From: Afipia sp. OHSU_II-C1
GTDB taxonomy: Bacteria > Pseudomonadota > Alphaproteobacteria > Rhizobiales > Xanthobacteraceae
DNA length: 64,000 nucleotides
Assembly: GCF_000497575.1 (NCBI RefSeq)
Contig: NZ_APJI01000014.1
Span: 124,001-188,000 of the forward strand
Reading direction: 5' to 3'
Each line of letters begins with the position of its first letter. The first letter of the stretch is position 1. The notes beneath the pieces were generated by a model. It searched no databases. It was not told where the DNA came from and was given only the letters and a program-made list of their open reading frames with translations. Position numbers and translations under genes: made by a program. Below, in pieces: positions 17,905 through 25,946 of this stretch.

Positions 17905-19439
17905 TCTTCTTTTCCTTGAGTTCCGAAATTCCACTTCGCAGGCAATGTAACCGTGAAAGTACTGCCTTTGTGAAGTTCTGAGGAGACGTTGATGGTGCCA
18001 CCCATGCGGCGCACCAATGCACGGACGTGGGCGAGACCGATGCCTTGTCCCTGACGATCCTGAAGACCGGCCCGTCGGAACAGGTCGAAGATCCTCTGGT
18101 GATCCTTTGGATCGATACCACGTCCGTTGTCAGTGATTTCGATGATGACAAAACCGAGCTTGAGGCGCCCCTTGATCAGGATGTCGCCTGGCACGCCCGG
18201 CTTGAGGTACTTGAGAGCATTATCAACGAGGTTGGAGAAAATTTGTTCCAATGCGAGGCGATCGCTGACAATATTGGGCAGCGGCTCGACGCGGATTTGC
18301 GCATTGGCCTCAGACGCTTGATGCGCCATGGACGAGATGATTGTCTCGATAAGTTCTCTGGTATCGACCTCTACAGGGCGAAATTCGCGCCGACCTTCGC
18401 GTGTCAGATTGAGTATGGCGGAGATCAGACGATCCATCTTGCCGATGGACGACTTGATGAATCCGAGTGCTTCTGAGAAATCCTGGGCAAGCTGTTTGTC
18501 TTCCGCCTGAAGCTCCGGCGCTGTCGCCGGATCTACATCGACGATGGGCTCGGGGACTGACGGCGCCGCCGCAGCGGCACGGCTGTATTTTGCAATACGG
18601 GTGAAGATGTCGGTGCGCAGTTCTTCGAGCTCGCTTGTGAAACCCATAATATTCACAAGCGGCGAGCGCAGATCGTGACTTACGATGTAGGCAAAGCGCT
18701 GGATCTCTTCATTCGCTTCGCGAAGATCAGCGGTGCGTGTTTCAACAGTCGCTTCGAGGTTAAGATTGTTGTCGCGCAGTTGCCGCTCGGCTTCGTCGCG
18801 CGCACGCGTCGATCGCCGCACCAGAAAAAGTGAGGCGCCAGCCAAAAGGAGCACCAGGCCTGAACCGGCTGTTGTGACAACCGCTGCGAGAGTCTGGCTG
18901 CGGTCGGCTGCGGCGGTTCGTGCCTGGAAAAGACGGTTTTCCTCCGCGCGCATGGCCGTGGCGATCTCAGTTATGCGCTGAACGGCAGTGCCACTACCGT
19001 CGCGCAACATTGCCACGCCGCCCGGAATGTCGTTCCTTTTCACGAAGTCGACAGCTTTGGTGAATTCCGTGAGACGCAATTCGATGGATTCGCGGAATTG
19101 CTTGCTGTTCTCGATCTGAACTGGGCTGTCGCTGGTCTGTCTTATGAGCGTCTCGACACCCGGCAAGATGCGTTGGATAGCAGCCTCGTGCTCCGCCAGA
19201 AATTTCGGTTGCGACGTGAGGAGGTAACCTCGGGCGGCGCTTTCTGCGCGCCGGATATCCAGCAGGACGGTCGATATCTGATTTTCGACTTCGACGGTGT
19301 GAACCACCCAGCGGCTGTCGTCGCGCGCCTTGTTCACCAGAACGATGGAAATGACGCTGATCGCGACCAGCACCAGAAAGCCCGCGGATAGCAAGGCAAT
19401 CTGCCAGAGCGTGCGCCGACGGGCCTTATCCCGTGTCAC
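17901..19439 (-). CDS. CHASE3-domain sensor histidine kinase
   Basis: A 512-residue inner-membrane sensor kinase. Two helices (about residues 12-35 and 188-210) bracket a helical CHASE3-type periplasmic domain (RRAESAARGYLLT is the typical signature). A coiled coil leads to the HisKA box AYIVSHDLRSPLVNIMGF with the phosphorylated His. The HATPase domain has NLVDNALKYLKPG (N), ITDNGRGIDP (G1) and GQGIGLAHVRALV (G2). A 60-residue insert rich in Ala/Pro/Glu lies within the HisKA region (about 290-330), which is unusual. It is the first gene of the operon, with ATGA overlaps to the receiver gene. The ligand is unknown. Confidence 0.93.
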   Translation of the reverse strand: MTRDKARRRTLWQIALLSAGFLVLVAISVISIVLVNKARDDSRWVVHTVEVENQISTVLLDIRRAESAARGYLLTSQPKFLAEHEAAIQRILPGVETLIRQTSDSPVQIENSKQFRESIELRLTEFTKAVDFVKRNDIPGGVAMLRDGSGTAVQRITEIATAMRAEENRLFQARTAAADRSQTLAAVVTTAGSGLVLLLAGASLFLVRRSTRARDEAERQLRDNNLNLEATVETRTADLREANEEIQRFAYIVSHDLRSPLVNIMGFTSELEELRTDIFTRIAKYSRAAAAAPSVPEPIVDVDPATAPELQAEDKQLAQDFSEALGFIKSSIGKMDRLISAILNLTREGRREFRPVEVDTRELIETIISSMAHQASEANAQIRVEPLPNIVSDRLALEQIFSNLVDNALKYLKPGVPGDILIKGRLKLGFVIIEITDNGRGIDPKDHQRIFDLFRRAGLQDRQGQGIGLAHVRALVRRMGGTINVSSELHKGSTFTVTLPAKWNFGTQGKEE

Positions 19440-19586
19440 GTTCGCCCTGCGGTGTTGCCGGGATAAATAAATCGCTGAAAATTCAAATTGCTACCCCTGA
19501 AACCTATTCCTAGCGTACGTGAAATATCACGCGCAAATAGGAATTTAGTTCCATGGATGGAACTCAAAATTTCAGGGTCCGGAACC

Positions 19587-20942
19587 TCAGGACGACTTGG
19601 TGTCACCGGCTGTCAGATAGTGCTCAAGCCAATGAATGTGGTAGTCGCCGTCGATGATGCTGGGTTCCCGTACCAGCCCCCGGAACAGCGGCAATGTGGT
19701 TTCGACGCCATCCACCACCATCTCGTCGAGCGCGCGCCGCAATCGCATCAGGCATTCGCCACGGGTCTTGCCATGAACGATCAGCTTGCCGACCAGGGAG
19801 TCGTAATAGGGTGGAATGACATAGCCCTGATAAACGGCTGAATCGATCCGCACGCCAAGCCCGCCCGGCGGATGGTACTGCATGATCTTGCCGGGCGAAG
19901 GCCGGAAGGAAACCGGGTTCTCGGCGTTCACACGGCATTCGATCGCGTGGCCATTGATGACGATATCTTCCTGCGCGCAGGGCAGGTCGCCGCCTGCGGC
20001 GACACGAATCTGCTCGATGACCAGATCGATCCCGGTAATCATTTCGGTGACGGGATGCTCGACCTGAATGCGCGTGTTCATTTCGATGAAATAGAACTCG
20101 CCGTCTTCGTAAAGGAATTCGATGGTGCCGACGCCGAGATACTGCATCTCGCGCATCGCCTTGGCGCAGGTTTCACCGATCTTGGCGCGTGCGGCTGCGC
20201 TCAGGATCGGCGAGGGGCCTTCTTCCCAGACCTTCTGGTGGCGGCGTTGCAGCGAACAATCGCGCTCGCCGAGGTGGATCGCGCCGCCGCGGCCGTCGCC
20301 AAGAATCTGGATTTCGATGTGGCGCGGCTTGCCAAGATATTTTTCGAGGTAGACCGAGCCGTCGCCGAACGCGGCCTTGGCCTCGTTGCTCGCGGTGGAC
20401 AGGGCGAGCATCAGATCGGCTTCAGTCTGCGCGACCTTCATGCCGCGGCCGCCGCCGCCAGCCGCCGCCTTCACCAGAACCGGAAATCCGATCTTCTTGG
20501 CGATGCCCATGGCGTCATCGCCGGGGCCGATGCCGCCGTCAGAGCCGGGCACAACAGGAATACCGAGGCGCTTGGCGGTCTTCTTGGCCTCGATCTTGTC
20601 GCCCATCAGGCGGATGTGCTCGGCCTTCGGGCCGATGAAATGCAGATTGTGGTCGGCGAGAATTTCCGCGAAACGCGCATTCTCTGACAGGAAGCCGTAG
20701 CCCGGGTGAACGGCGTCGGCACCAGTGATCTCGCATGCAGCGAGCAGCGCTGGCACGTTCAGATAGCTGTCCTTCGCGGGCGGCGGTCCGATACAGACGC
20801 TTTCATCGGCGAGGCGGACATGCATTGCGTTTGCGTCCGCAGTCGAGTGAACTGCGACGGTCGCGATGCCGAGCTCCTTGCATGCGCGCAGCACGCGCAA
20901 TGCAATCTCGCCGCGATTGGCAATCAGGATCTTGTCGAACAT
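19587..20942 (-). CDS. accC: acetyl-CoA carboxylase, biotin carboxylase subunit
   Basis: A 451-residue ATP-grasp enzyme that carboxylates the biotin on AccB with bicarbonate and ATP, the first half-reaction of fatty-acid synthesis. Seen are the N-terminal KILIANRGEIALRVLRACKE, the glycine loop KAAAGGGGRGMKVA, ERDCSLQRRHQKVWEE, the metal-binding EFLYEDGEFYFIEMNTRIQV stretch and EHPVTEM. Length equals E. coli AccC. It lies 20 bp after accB in an aroQ-accB-accC order usual for Alphaproteobacteria, probably one transcript. Its downstream side faces the two-component operon, in the same direction, across about 147 bp. Confidence 0.98.
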   Translation of the reverse strand: MFDKILIANRGEIALRVLRACKELGIATVAVHSTADANAMHVRLADESVCIGPPPAKDSYLNVPALLAACEITGADAVHPGYGFLSENARFAEILADHNLHFIGPKAEHIRLMGDKIEAKKTAKRLGIPVVPGSDGGIGPGDDAMGIAKKIGFPVLVKAAAGGGGRGMKVAQTEADLMLALSTASNEAKAAFGDGSVYLEKYLGKPRHIEIQILGDGRGGAIHLGERDCSLQRRHQKVWEEGPSPILSAAARAKIGETCAKAMREMQYLGVGTIEFLYEDGEFYFIEMNTRIQVEHPVTEMITGIDLVIEQIRVAAGGDLPCAQEDIVINGHAIECRVNAENPVSFRPSPGKIMQYHPPGGLGVRIDSAVYQGYVIPPYYDSLVGKLIVHGKTRGECLMRLRRALDEMVVDGVETTLPLFRGLVREPSIIDGDYHIHWLEHYLTAGDTKSS

Positions 20943-20962
20943 CGCAGCGCCTGACGGTGAGA

Positions 20963-21457
20963 TTATTCAATAATGACGAGCGGTTCGCCGAACTCGACCG
21001 GCTGGCCGTCTTCGACGAGGATTTGCGTGACCGTGCCGGCGCGCGTCGACGGGATCTGGTTCATCGTCTTCATCGCTTCGATGATAATGAGCGTGTCGCC
21101 GACCTTCACCTTGCTGCCGACATCGACGAACGGCTTCGCACCGGGCTCGGAAGCGCGGTAGGCGGTGCCGACCATCGGCGAGGGGACTGCGCCGGGGTGC
21201 TTGGAAATATCGGCAGGAGCGGCTGCAGCTACAACGGGAGCTGCCGCGGCAACCGGGGCAGCAGCTGGCGCAGCTTGATAGGACACCGGTGCCGCGATGC
21301 TGATGTTGCGTGCAACCCGCAGACGCAAGCCAGCGCGCTCGATCTCGATTTCCGTGAGATTGGTTTCATCGAGCAGCATCGCCAGTTCGCGAATGAGTTC
21401 GCGCTCGTCGGCCGGTTTTTCCTTTGGGGCAGATGGTTCTTTCGGCGAGGAGGCCAT
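20963..21457 (-). CDS. accB: acetyl-CoA carboxylase, biotin carboxyl carrier protein
   Basis: A 164-residue carrier. The C-terminal biotinyl domain (residues 88-164) has the biotin attachment motif EAMKTMNQI with K130. The N-terminal half has a short helical segment ([20 protein letters not shown]) and an Ala/Pro/Val-rich flexible linker (55-84). It passes carboxyl groups from AccC to the AccAD carboxyltransferase. It sits 42 bp after aroQ and 20 bp before accC on the same strand. Confidence 0.98.
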   Translation of the reverse strand: MASSPKEPSAPKEKPADERELIRELAMLLDETNLTEIEIERAGLRLRVARNISIAAPVSYQAAPAAAPVAAAAPVVAAAAPADISKHPGAVPSPMVGTAYRASEPGAKPFVDVGSKVKVGDTLIIIEAMKTMNQIPSTRAGTVTQILVEDGQPVEFGEPLVIIE

Positions 21458-21498
21458 GTGTAATCCGAAGCTTTCTCAGTAAATGACAGGCAGGCGTA

Positions 21499-21954
21499 TC
21501 AGGCTTTCGCCTTGGCGCCGATCTTCGCGGCAAGGCCGCTGATTGCGAGGCGATAGCCATCGATTCCGAAGCCGCACAGTGTTGCCACGGCAGCAGATGC
21601 GACGAAGGAATGGTGACGAAAGCTCTCGCGCGCGTAGATGTTGGAGACGTGGACTTCGACCGTTGGAAGTTTGACGGCAACCAGCGCGTCATGGAGCGCG
21701 ATCGAGGTGTGGGAATATCCGCCGGCGTTAATGATGATACCGGCGGCCTTCTTCGCACCCGCCTCGTGCACCAAATCGATCAGTTCGCCCTCGCGGTTGG
21801 ACTGGCGGCAATCGGCCGTCAGGCCGTAGCTGGCGGCGCTGTCGTGGCAGAGCTTCTCCACGTCAGCGAGGGTGTGATGGCCATAGGTCTCCGGCTCGCG
21901 GGTGCCGAGCAGATTGAGGTTCGGCCCGTTGAGCACATAGATCGTCTTTGCCAT
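21499..21954 (-). CDS. aroQ: type II 3-dehydroquinate dehydratase
   Basis: A 151-residue enzyme of the shikimate pathway that converts 3-dehydroquinate to 3-dehydroshikimate, normally a dodecamer. The N-terminal signature [20 protein letters not shown] contains the catalytic Tyr24. [18 protein letters not shown], with its conserved His, and [18 protein letters not shown], with the second active-site His and substrate-binding Arg, are both present. It heads the aroQ-accB-accC cluster. The 222 bp upstream hold no gene. Confidence 0.97.
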   Translation of the reverse strand: MAKTIYVLNGPNLNLLGTREPETYGHHTLADVEKLCHDSAASYGLTADCRQSNREGELIDLVHEAGAKKAAGIIINAGGYSHTSIALHDALVAVKLPTVEVHVSNIYARESFRHHSFVASAAVATLCGFGIDGYRLAISGLAAKIGAKAKA

Positions 21955-22176
21955 CCGAAAACCAAATCCAGCAATGTCGGCGAAATAATGCGGGTGCGCG
22001 CAGCTTGGGGCGGTTTATAGGCAACATAGGGCCGGGAGGGAAGCCTGATCGGCTTCGCCATCCCCCGCCAAATCATTCAGAAATCACCTGAAAAGCTTGG
22101 TGGAACACTCTGAACTCACTGGTTAACCAATCTTAACGATTGTCCAGGCGGATGCTCCGCCTAAGGGCGGCCCGGC

Positions 22177-22941
22177 CTAACAGGTCGCCTTCCCGCAGCG
22201 CGCTTCCGAGATTTTCTTGGCGAGACCCGCCGCGCCGACAGCACCGACCACCACGTCCTTTCCGATCACATAGCTCGGGGTGCCGTTGAGGCCCATTTCC
22301 TCGGCGAGCTTGAAGTTCTCGTTCAGCGTCGCGTTGACCTCCGGGCTGGCCATGTCCTTCTCAAGCTTGGCCATATCAAGACCCGCTTCCTTCGCCGCCG
22401 CCATGGCGCGCGCCTTGTCGGCCTGTCCGCGCCCATTCAGCAGCTTCTGATGGAAGTCCAGATACTTCTTCCCGCTCGGGTCCTGCATGCGGACCGCGAC
22501 AGCGACCTGCGCTGCCTCCACCGAGCCCGGTCCGAGAACGGGGAATTCCTTCAGTACGACACGCAGCTTCGAGTCCGACTTCATCAGGGTGAGCATGTCG
22601 GCCATCGCGTGTTTACAATAGCCGCAGTTGTAATCGAAGAACTCGACGAAATTCACGTCGCCGTCCCGGTTACCGACAACGACACCGCGCGGCGAGTTGA
22701 AGATCACGTCTGCATTTTTCTGAACAGCGGCGCGATGCTTTTCCGATTCTGCGGCCGCCTGCCGCTTCTGCAATTCGGCCGACATCTCCTCAAGCAGCTC
22801 GGGATTGGCGACGAGATAGTCCTTGATGATCTTCTGGATCTCGCTCTTCTGCGCGTCGCTGAACGACTGCGCATACGACACGGCGGGCAGACCCAGCACC
22901 AGCGTGAAGGCGAACGGAGCAAGAGAGCGGAGCGAAACCAT
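22177..22941 (-). CDS. exported DsbA-family thiol-disulfide oxidoreductase
   Basis: A 254-residue periplasmic thioredoxin-fold protein. I chose the ATG at 22941 because AAGGA lies seven bases before it; ATGs at 22947 and further upstream have poorer spacing. The signal peptide ends at VSYAQ. Residues 30-75 form a helical N-terminal extension (KIIKDYLVANPELLEEM), as in the Com1/BdbD/ScsC branch rather than classical DsbA. The active site is FFDYNCGYCKHAM with C106 and C109; the cis-proline loop is GTPSYVIG. Two extra cysteines lie at the very C-terminus (ARCGKATC). It follows the M48 protease gene after 29 bp on the same strand, so the two are likely co-transcribed. Confidence 0.9.
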   Translation of the reverse strand: MVSLRSLAPFAFTLVLGLPAVSYAQSFSDAQKSEIQKIIKDYLVANPELLEEMSAELQKRQAAAESEKHRAAVQKNADVIFNSPRGVVVGNRDGDVNFVEFFDYNCGYCKHAMADMLTLMKSDSKLRVVLKEFPVLGPGSVEAAQVAVAVRMQDPSGKKYLDFHQKLLNGRGQADKARAMAAAKEAGLDMAKLEKDMASPEVNATLNENFKLAEEMGLNGTPSYVIGKDVVVGAVGAAGLAKKISEARCGKATC

Positions 22942-22970
22942 GAGCATTCCTTCGTGACTGTGTGGACCGT

Positions 22971-24371
22971 TCAATTCTTTATCGGCTTCGTATTAACGAT
23001 ATCGTCGGCCTTGACCCACCCGGGGGTGCCGATGGCAAACCGAGTCTTTGCGCGCGAGGCGAGATCTCGCGCCGTTTTCTGGTCTCCGCGCAGATAGGCT
23101 GCCTGGGCCGAGGCGAGATCGGCTTCTGCATAGTCGCCCTTGCGGCCATAAGCCATTGCGAGTTGCGTATAGCCGAGCGCCGCTTCCGGTTCCCGCACGA
23201 GCGCTGCCCGCAGAATCTTGATAGCTTCCTCAGCGTAAGCCTTATTGTCCGATGCCACCAAGGACTGGCCAAGTAACATCTCGATGAGCGGCGCATTGTT
23301 GGACAGTTGAACCGCCCTGCGAAGCGGCGCGATGGCCTCATTGGGCTTGGCCCCCTCAAGCAGCGCCTGACCCTTCAACTCGTAAAAGTAAGGATTGTTG
23401 GGCTGGACCTTGATCAGGGAGTCGATCTGGGCGAGGGCACTGCGCAGATCGCCGTGACGATAGGTAGCGATTGCGCGGGCGTAACGTGCGGGAAGGCTAT
23501 CGTTCGATGACGGATAGCGGCGGTAGACGGTATCGGCGCGCTCCATGAAGCCGGACACCTTGGCGCGCATCATGTCGTGGCGGAGCTGCAACGCGGGGTC
23601 GTCTTTCTTGTCCCAATATGGACTCGATTTCGCCAGTTCCTCCAGCGCCCTGACGCGTTCGGCTGGCATCGGATGCGACTGATTGTAAGGATCGGCGCCG
23701 CGCGAAGCGTACAGGCCCTGTTCGGAGAATCGCTTGAACGTTTCGTACATCCCCTTGGATGACTGGCCGGTGGCGTTGAGGAATTTCACGCCCGCCTTGT
23801 CCGCGTTTTCTTCCTGCTGCCTCTGGTAGGACAGCATCGTGCGCATGATCGCGGCCTGAGGCGCGGCGACTGCAGCAGCGCCGGCACTTCCTGCACCGGA
23901 ACGCGCGCCGGCGACAGCGGCGCCGAGGCCAAGCAGCATGGCGATGATCAACTGGGTCTGTGCTCGCGAAATCTGTTCGCGCAGTTTCGCAAGATGTCCG
24001 CCGGCAAGGTGGCCCGTTTCATGGGCCAGCACGCCAATGATCTGGTTCGGTGTATCGGATTCGCGCAACGCTCCGTAGTTCACGAAAATACGGCGACCGT
24101 CGGCGACGAAGGCGTTGAATGCCGGATCGTTGATAATGACGACCTGAATGTTTTGCTTCTCCAGCCCTGCCGCGCGCAGGATCGGGCGCGTGTAGTCGCG
24201 CAGAAGCTGTTCGGTCTCGGCGTCGCGTAGAAGAGGAGGCCCCCCTTGCTGTGCATGCGCCGGCCATGACCCGGCGAGCAGTGCCGCCGCAGTGACGACT
24301 GCGGTCGCGCGCCGCAGAACGGCGCGGATCGGCGAGCGGGTGGCTGGCGCGGTCAAGAGGGCATTTGTCAT
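22971..24371 (-). CDS. periplasmic M48 metalloprotease with TPR repeats (BepA-like)
   Basis: A 466-residue exported zinc protease. A signal peptide ends at SWPAHA (residue 40). The zinc motif HETGH is at residues 117-121, and QQEENADKAGVKFL supplies the third ligand. The C-terminal third (about 300-440) is TPR-like (SALAQIDSLIKVQPNNPYFY, APLRRAVQLSNNAPLIEMLL, AEEAIKILRAALVREPEAAL). This architecture matches BepA/YfgC, which handles stalled outer-membrane proteins such as LptD. It is upstream of and probably co-transcribed with the DsbA-like gene, which fits a joint role in envelope protein folding; that link is an inference from position. Confidence 0.92.
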   Translation of the reverse strand: MTNALLTAPATRSPIRAVLRRATAVVTAAALLAGSWPAHAQQGGPPLLRDAETEQLLRDYTRPILRAAGLEKQNIQVVIINDPAFNAFVADGRRIFVNYGALRESDTPNQIIGVLAHETGHLAGGHLAKLREQISRAQTQLIIAMLLGLGAAVAGARSGAGSAGAAAVAAPQAAIMRTMLSYQRQQEENADKAGVKFLNATGQSSKGMYETFKRFSEQGLYASRGADPYNQSHPMPAERVRALEELAKSSPYWDKKDDPALQLRHDMMRAKVSGFMERADTVYRRYPSSNDSLPARYARAIATYRHGDLRSALAQIDSLIKVQPNNPYFYELKGQALLEGAKPNEAIAPLRRAVQLSNNAPLIEMLLGQSLVASDNKAYAEEAIKILRAALVREPEAALGYTQLAMAYGRKGDYAEADLASAQAAYLRGDQKTARDLASRAKTRFAIGTPGWVKADDIVNTKPIKN

Positions 24372-24518
24372 GGCTTGGTCAGCGAGCTTGGCAATGGAGC
24401 GGCGGCCTGTAGGGTGCTAAAAACACGGTCTAACAAGACGCCGAATGCGGCGGTACAACGGCACGTTGCCGCATGCTTTCCTTGCATGCCGCGGTTCCCG
24501 AGAATAGCAGATTTCATG

Positions 24519-24682
24519 CCAGTGTGGTGGTTCGCAAGTCCGCATTACTTCTACAGCGCGCACATTTGCGGACTTGCGAACCAAAACCACACTAGAATTG
24601 TAATTTTCCAGTGTCTTTTTGAATCCGAAGTTCGCTATGGAGAGTGATGCAAACGAGGCGAACTTCGGATTCAGGACACTGG
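24519..24682 (-). repeat. 164-bp double-palindrome element, copy B
   Basis: This is the reverse complement of the arrangement at 7588-7751 and exactly the same length. From left: CCAGTGTGG, a hairpin with arms GTTCGCAAGTCCGCA / TGCGGACTTGCGAAC, an A/T-rich spacer, a hairpin with arms GAATCCGAAGTTCGC / GCGAACTTCGGATTC, and a terminal ACACTGG. Arms match copy A nearly base for base while both loops differ, so folding rather than loop sequence seems conserved. It ends two bases before the GTG of the aminotransferase and supplies its AGGA ribosome binding site. Confidence 0.9.
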
Positions 24683-24684
24683 AT

Positions 24685-25869
24685 GTGACGCTTACAGACA
24701 AGGCAAAAAGCCTTTTGACACCCTCCAGCCGCGGCAATGTTCCGCCGTTCATGGTGATGGATGTGATGGCGGCCGCCGCCAGGATCGAGGCCCAAGGCGG
24801 CCACGTGATCCATATGGAGGTTGGCCAGCCTGCGGCTCCCGCGCCGCAGACCGCAATCGCGGCTGCGCGCGCAGCCCTCGATGTCGGGAAGATCGATTAT
24901 ACCGCCGCTGTCGGCATCTCCTCGCTGCGTCAGCGAATCGCACGCCACTACCGCGAAACCTACAAGCAGGACGTCGATCCCGGGCGCATCGTCATCACCA
25001 CGGGCTCTTCGGGGGCCTTTGTTCTCGCGTTTCTGTCGGCGTTCGAGCCCGGCGATCGTGTTGCCATCACGTCTCCCGGCTATCCGCCGTATCGGCACAT
25101 TTTGCGTGCCCTCGGATGTGAGCCCGTTCTGATCGAAACGACCAATGCCACACGGCACGCTCTCACCGGAGAGATGTTGCTGGAGGCCCACCGCAAGACA
25201 CCGCTGAAGGGTGTGCTGGTCGCCAGTCCCGCGAACCCGACCGGCACCATGATGACGCGTGAGGCCATGGCGGACCTGATCGCCGCAGCGGACAGCGCAG
25301 GCATCCGCTTCATCTCGGATGAGATCTATCACGGGCTCGACTACGCGTTTCCGGCGGTGACGGCCGCCGAGCTTTCGTCCGAGGCGATCATCATCAATTC
25401 GTTCTCGAAGTACTTCTGCATGACCGGTTGGCGCGTGGGCTGGATCGTTGTGCCGGAAGCGCTGGTGCGCTCGGTCGAGACGTTGCAGCAGAACCTGTCG
25501 ATTTCCGTGCCGACCCTGTCGCAGATCGCGGCAGAAGCCGCATTCGACGGATGTGCCGAAATGGATGTCATCAAGCACGGCTATGAGGAGAATCGGCGCA
25601 TCTTGATCGAAGGGCTGCCGAAAGTCGGGCTGACGGAATTCCTGCCTGTGGATGGCGCGTTCTATCTTTATGCGGATGTCTCCAAGTTCAACGCCGACAG
25701 CTTCGAGTTTGCCAAGACCATGCTGCAGCAGGCGCATGTCGCGGCAACACCGGGCGTTGATTTCGACCCGTTCCACGGAAAGTCCTTTGTGCGTTTTTCC
25801 TATTCGCGCTCGACGCAGGAGATCAGTGAAGCCGTGACACGCATCACGCGCTGGCTCGCCAGGGGCTGA
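24685..25869 (+). CDS. PLP-dependent aminotransferase, class I/II
   Basis: A 394-residue fold-type I aminotransferase of the aspartate aminotransferase superfamily; the amino donor cannot be told. GGHVIHMEVGQPAAPAPQ near the N-terminus, YTAAVGISSLRQRIARHY, VLVASPANPTGTMM, the PLP-binding FISDEIYHGLDY, and the Schiff-base region INSFSKYFCMTGWRVGWIV (Lys in SFSKYF) are all present. I chose the GTG at 24685 (VTLTDKAKSLL) because AGGA lies eight bases upstream. In-frame starts 5' of it lie inside the 164-bp repeat and would translate its hairpin. A strong terminator follows, so the gene is probably monocistronic. Confidence 0.9.
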   Translation: MTLTDKAKSLLTPSSRGNVPPFMVMDVMAAAARIEAQGGHVIHMEVGQPAAPAPQTAIAAARAALDVGKIDYTAAVGISSLRQRIARHYRETYKQDVDPGRIVITTGSSGAFVLAFLSAFEPGDRVAITSPGYPPYRHILRALGCEPVLIETTNATRHALTGEMLLEAHRKTPLKGVLVASPANPTGTMMTREAMADLIAAADSAGIRFISDEIYHGLDYAFPAVTAAELSSEAIIINSFSKYFCMTGWRVGWIVVPEALVRSVETLQQNLSISVPTLSQIAAEAAFDGCAEMDVIKHGYEENRRILIEGLPKVGLTEFLPVDGAFYLYADVSKFNADSFEFAKTMLQQAHVAATPGVDFDPFHGKSFVRFSYSRSTQEISEAVTRITRWLARG

Positions 25870-25896
25870 TAGCCGGTTTCAACGGGCCCAAACGCA

Positions 25897-25924
25897 AAAC
25901 CGCCCGCTGTGAAGCGGGCGGTTT
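25897..25924. terminator. bidirectional terminator between aminotransferase and rne
   Basis: The stem AAACCGCCCGCT / AGCGGGCGGTTT has a four-base loop, with A-rich and T-rich flanks on both sides. It lies 28 bp after the aminotransferase stop and 23 bp from the rne stop, so it can serve both convergent genes. Confidence 0.85.
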
Positions 25925-25946
25925 ATTCATATCCTGTATTCGGCCG

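Noticed and set aside
19530-19566. EcfG-like promoter (GGAAC...CGTG) upstream of the CHASE3 kinase
   Set aside because: The -10 reads CGTG rather than CGTT, so the match is incomplete. The region is also crowded with short inverted repeats that could produce it by chance.
22133-22147. CtrA-like site TTAA-N6-TTAAC between aroQ and the DsbA-like gene
   Set aside because: The spacing is six, not the consensus seven, and the position does not fit a promoter of either gene clearly.
22146-22163. Hairpin AGGCGGA / TCCGCCT downstream of the DsbA-like gene
   Set aside because: No T-run follows on the minus strand, and the stem is only seven bases; not strong enough to call a terminator.
24619-24684. 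Aminotransferase start at TTG 24619 or ATG 24637
   Set aside because: Both lie inside the repeat hairpin, and the extra residues read the hairpin arms. GTG 24685 has AGGA at eight bases and family-like sequence begins there.
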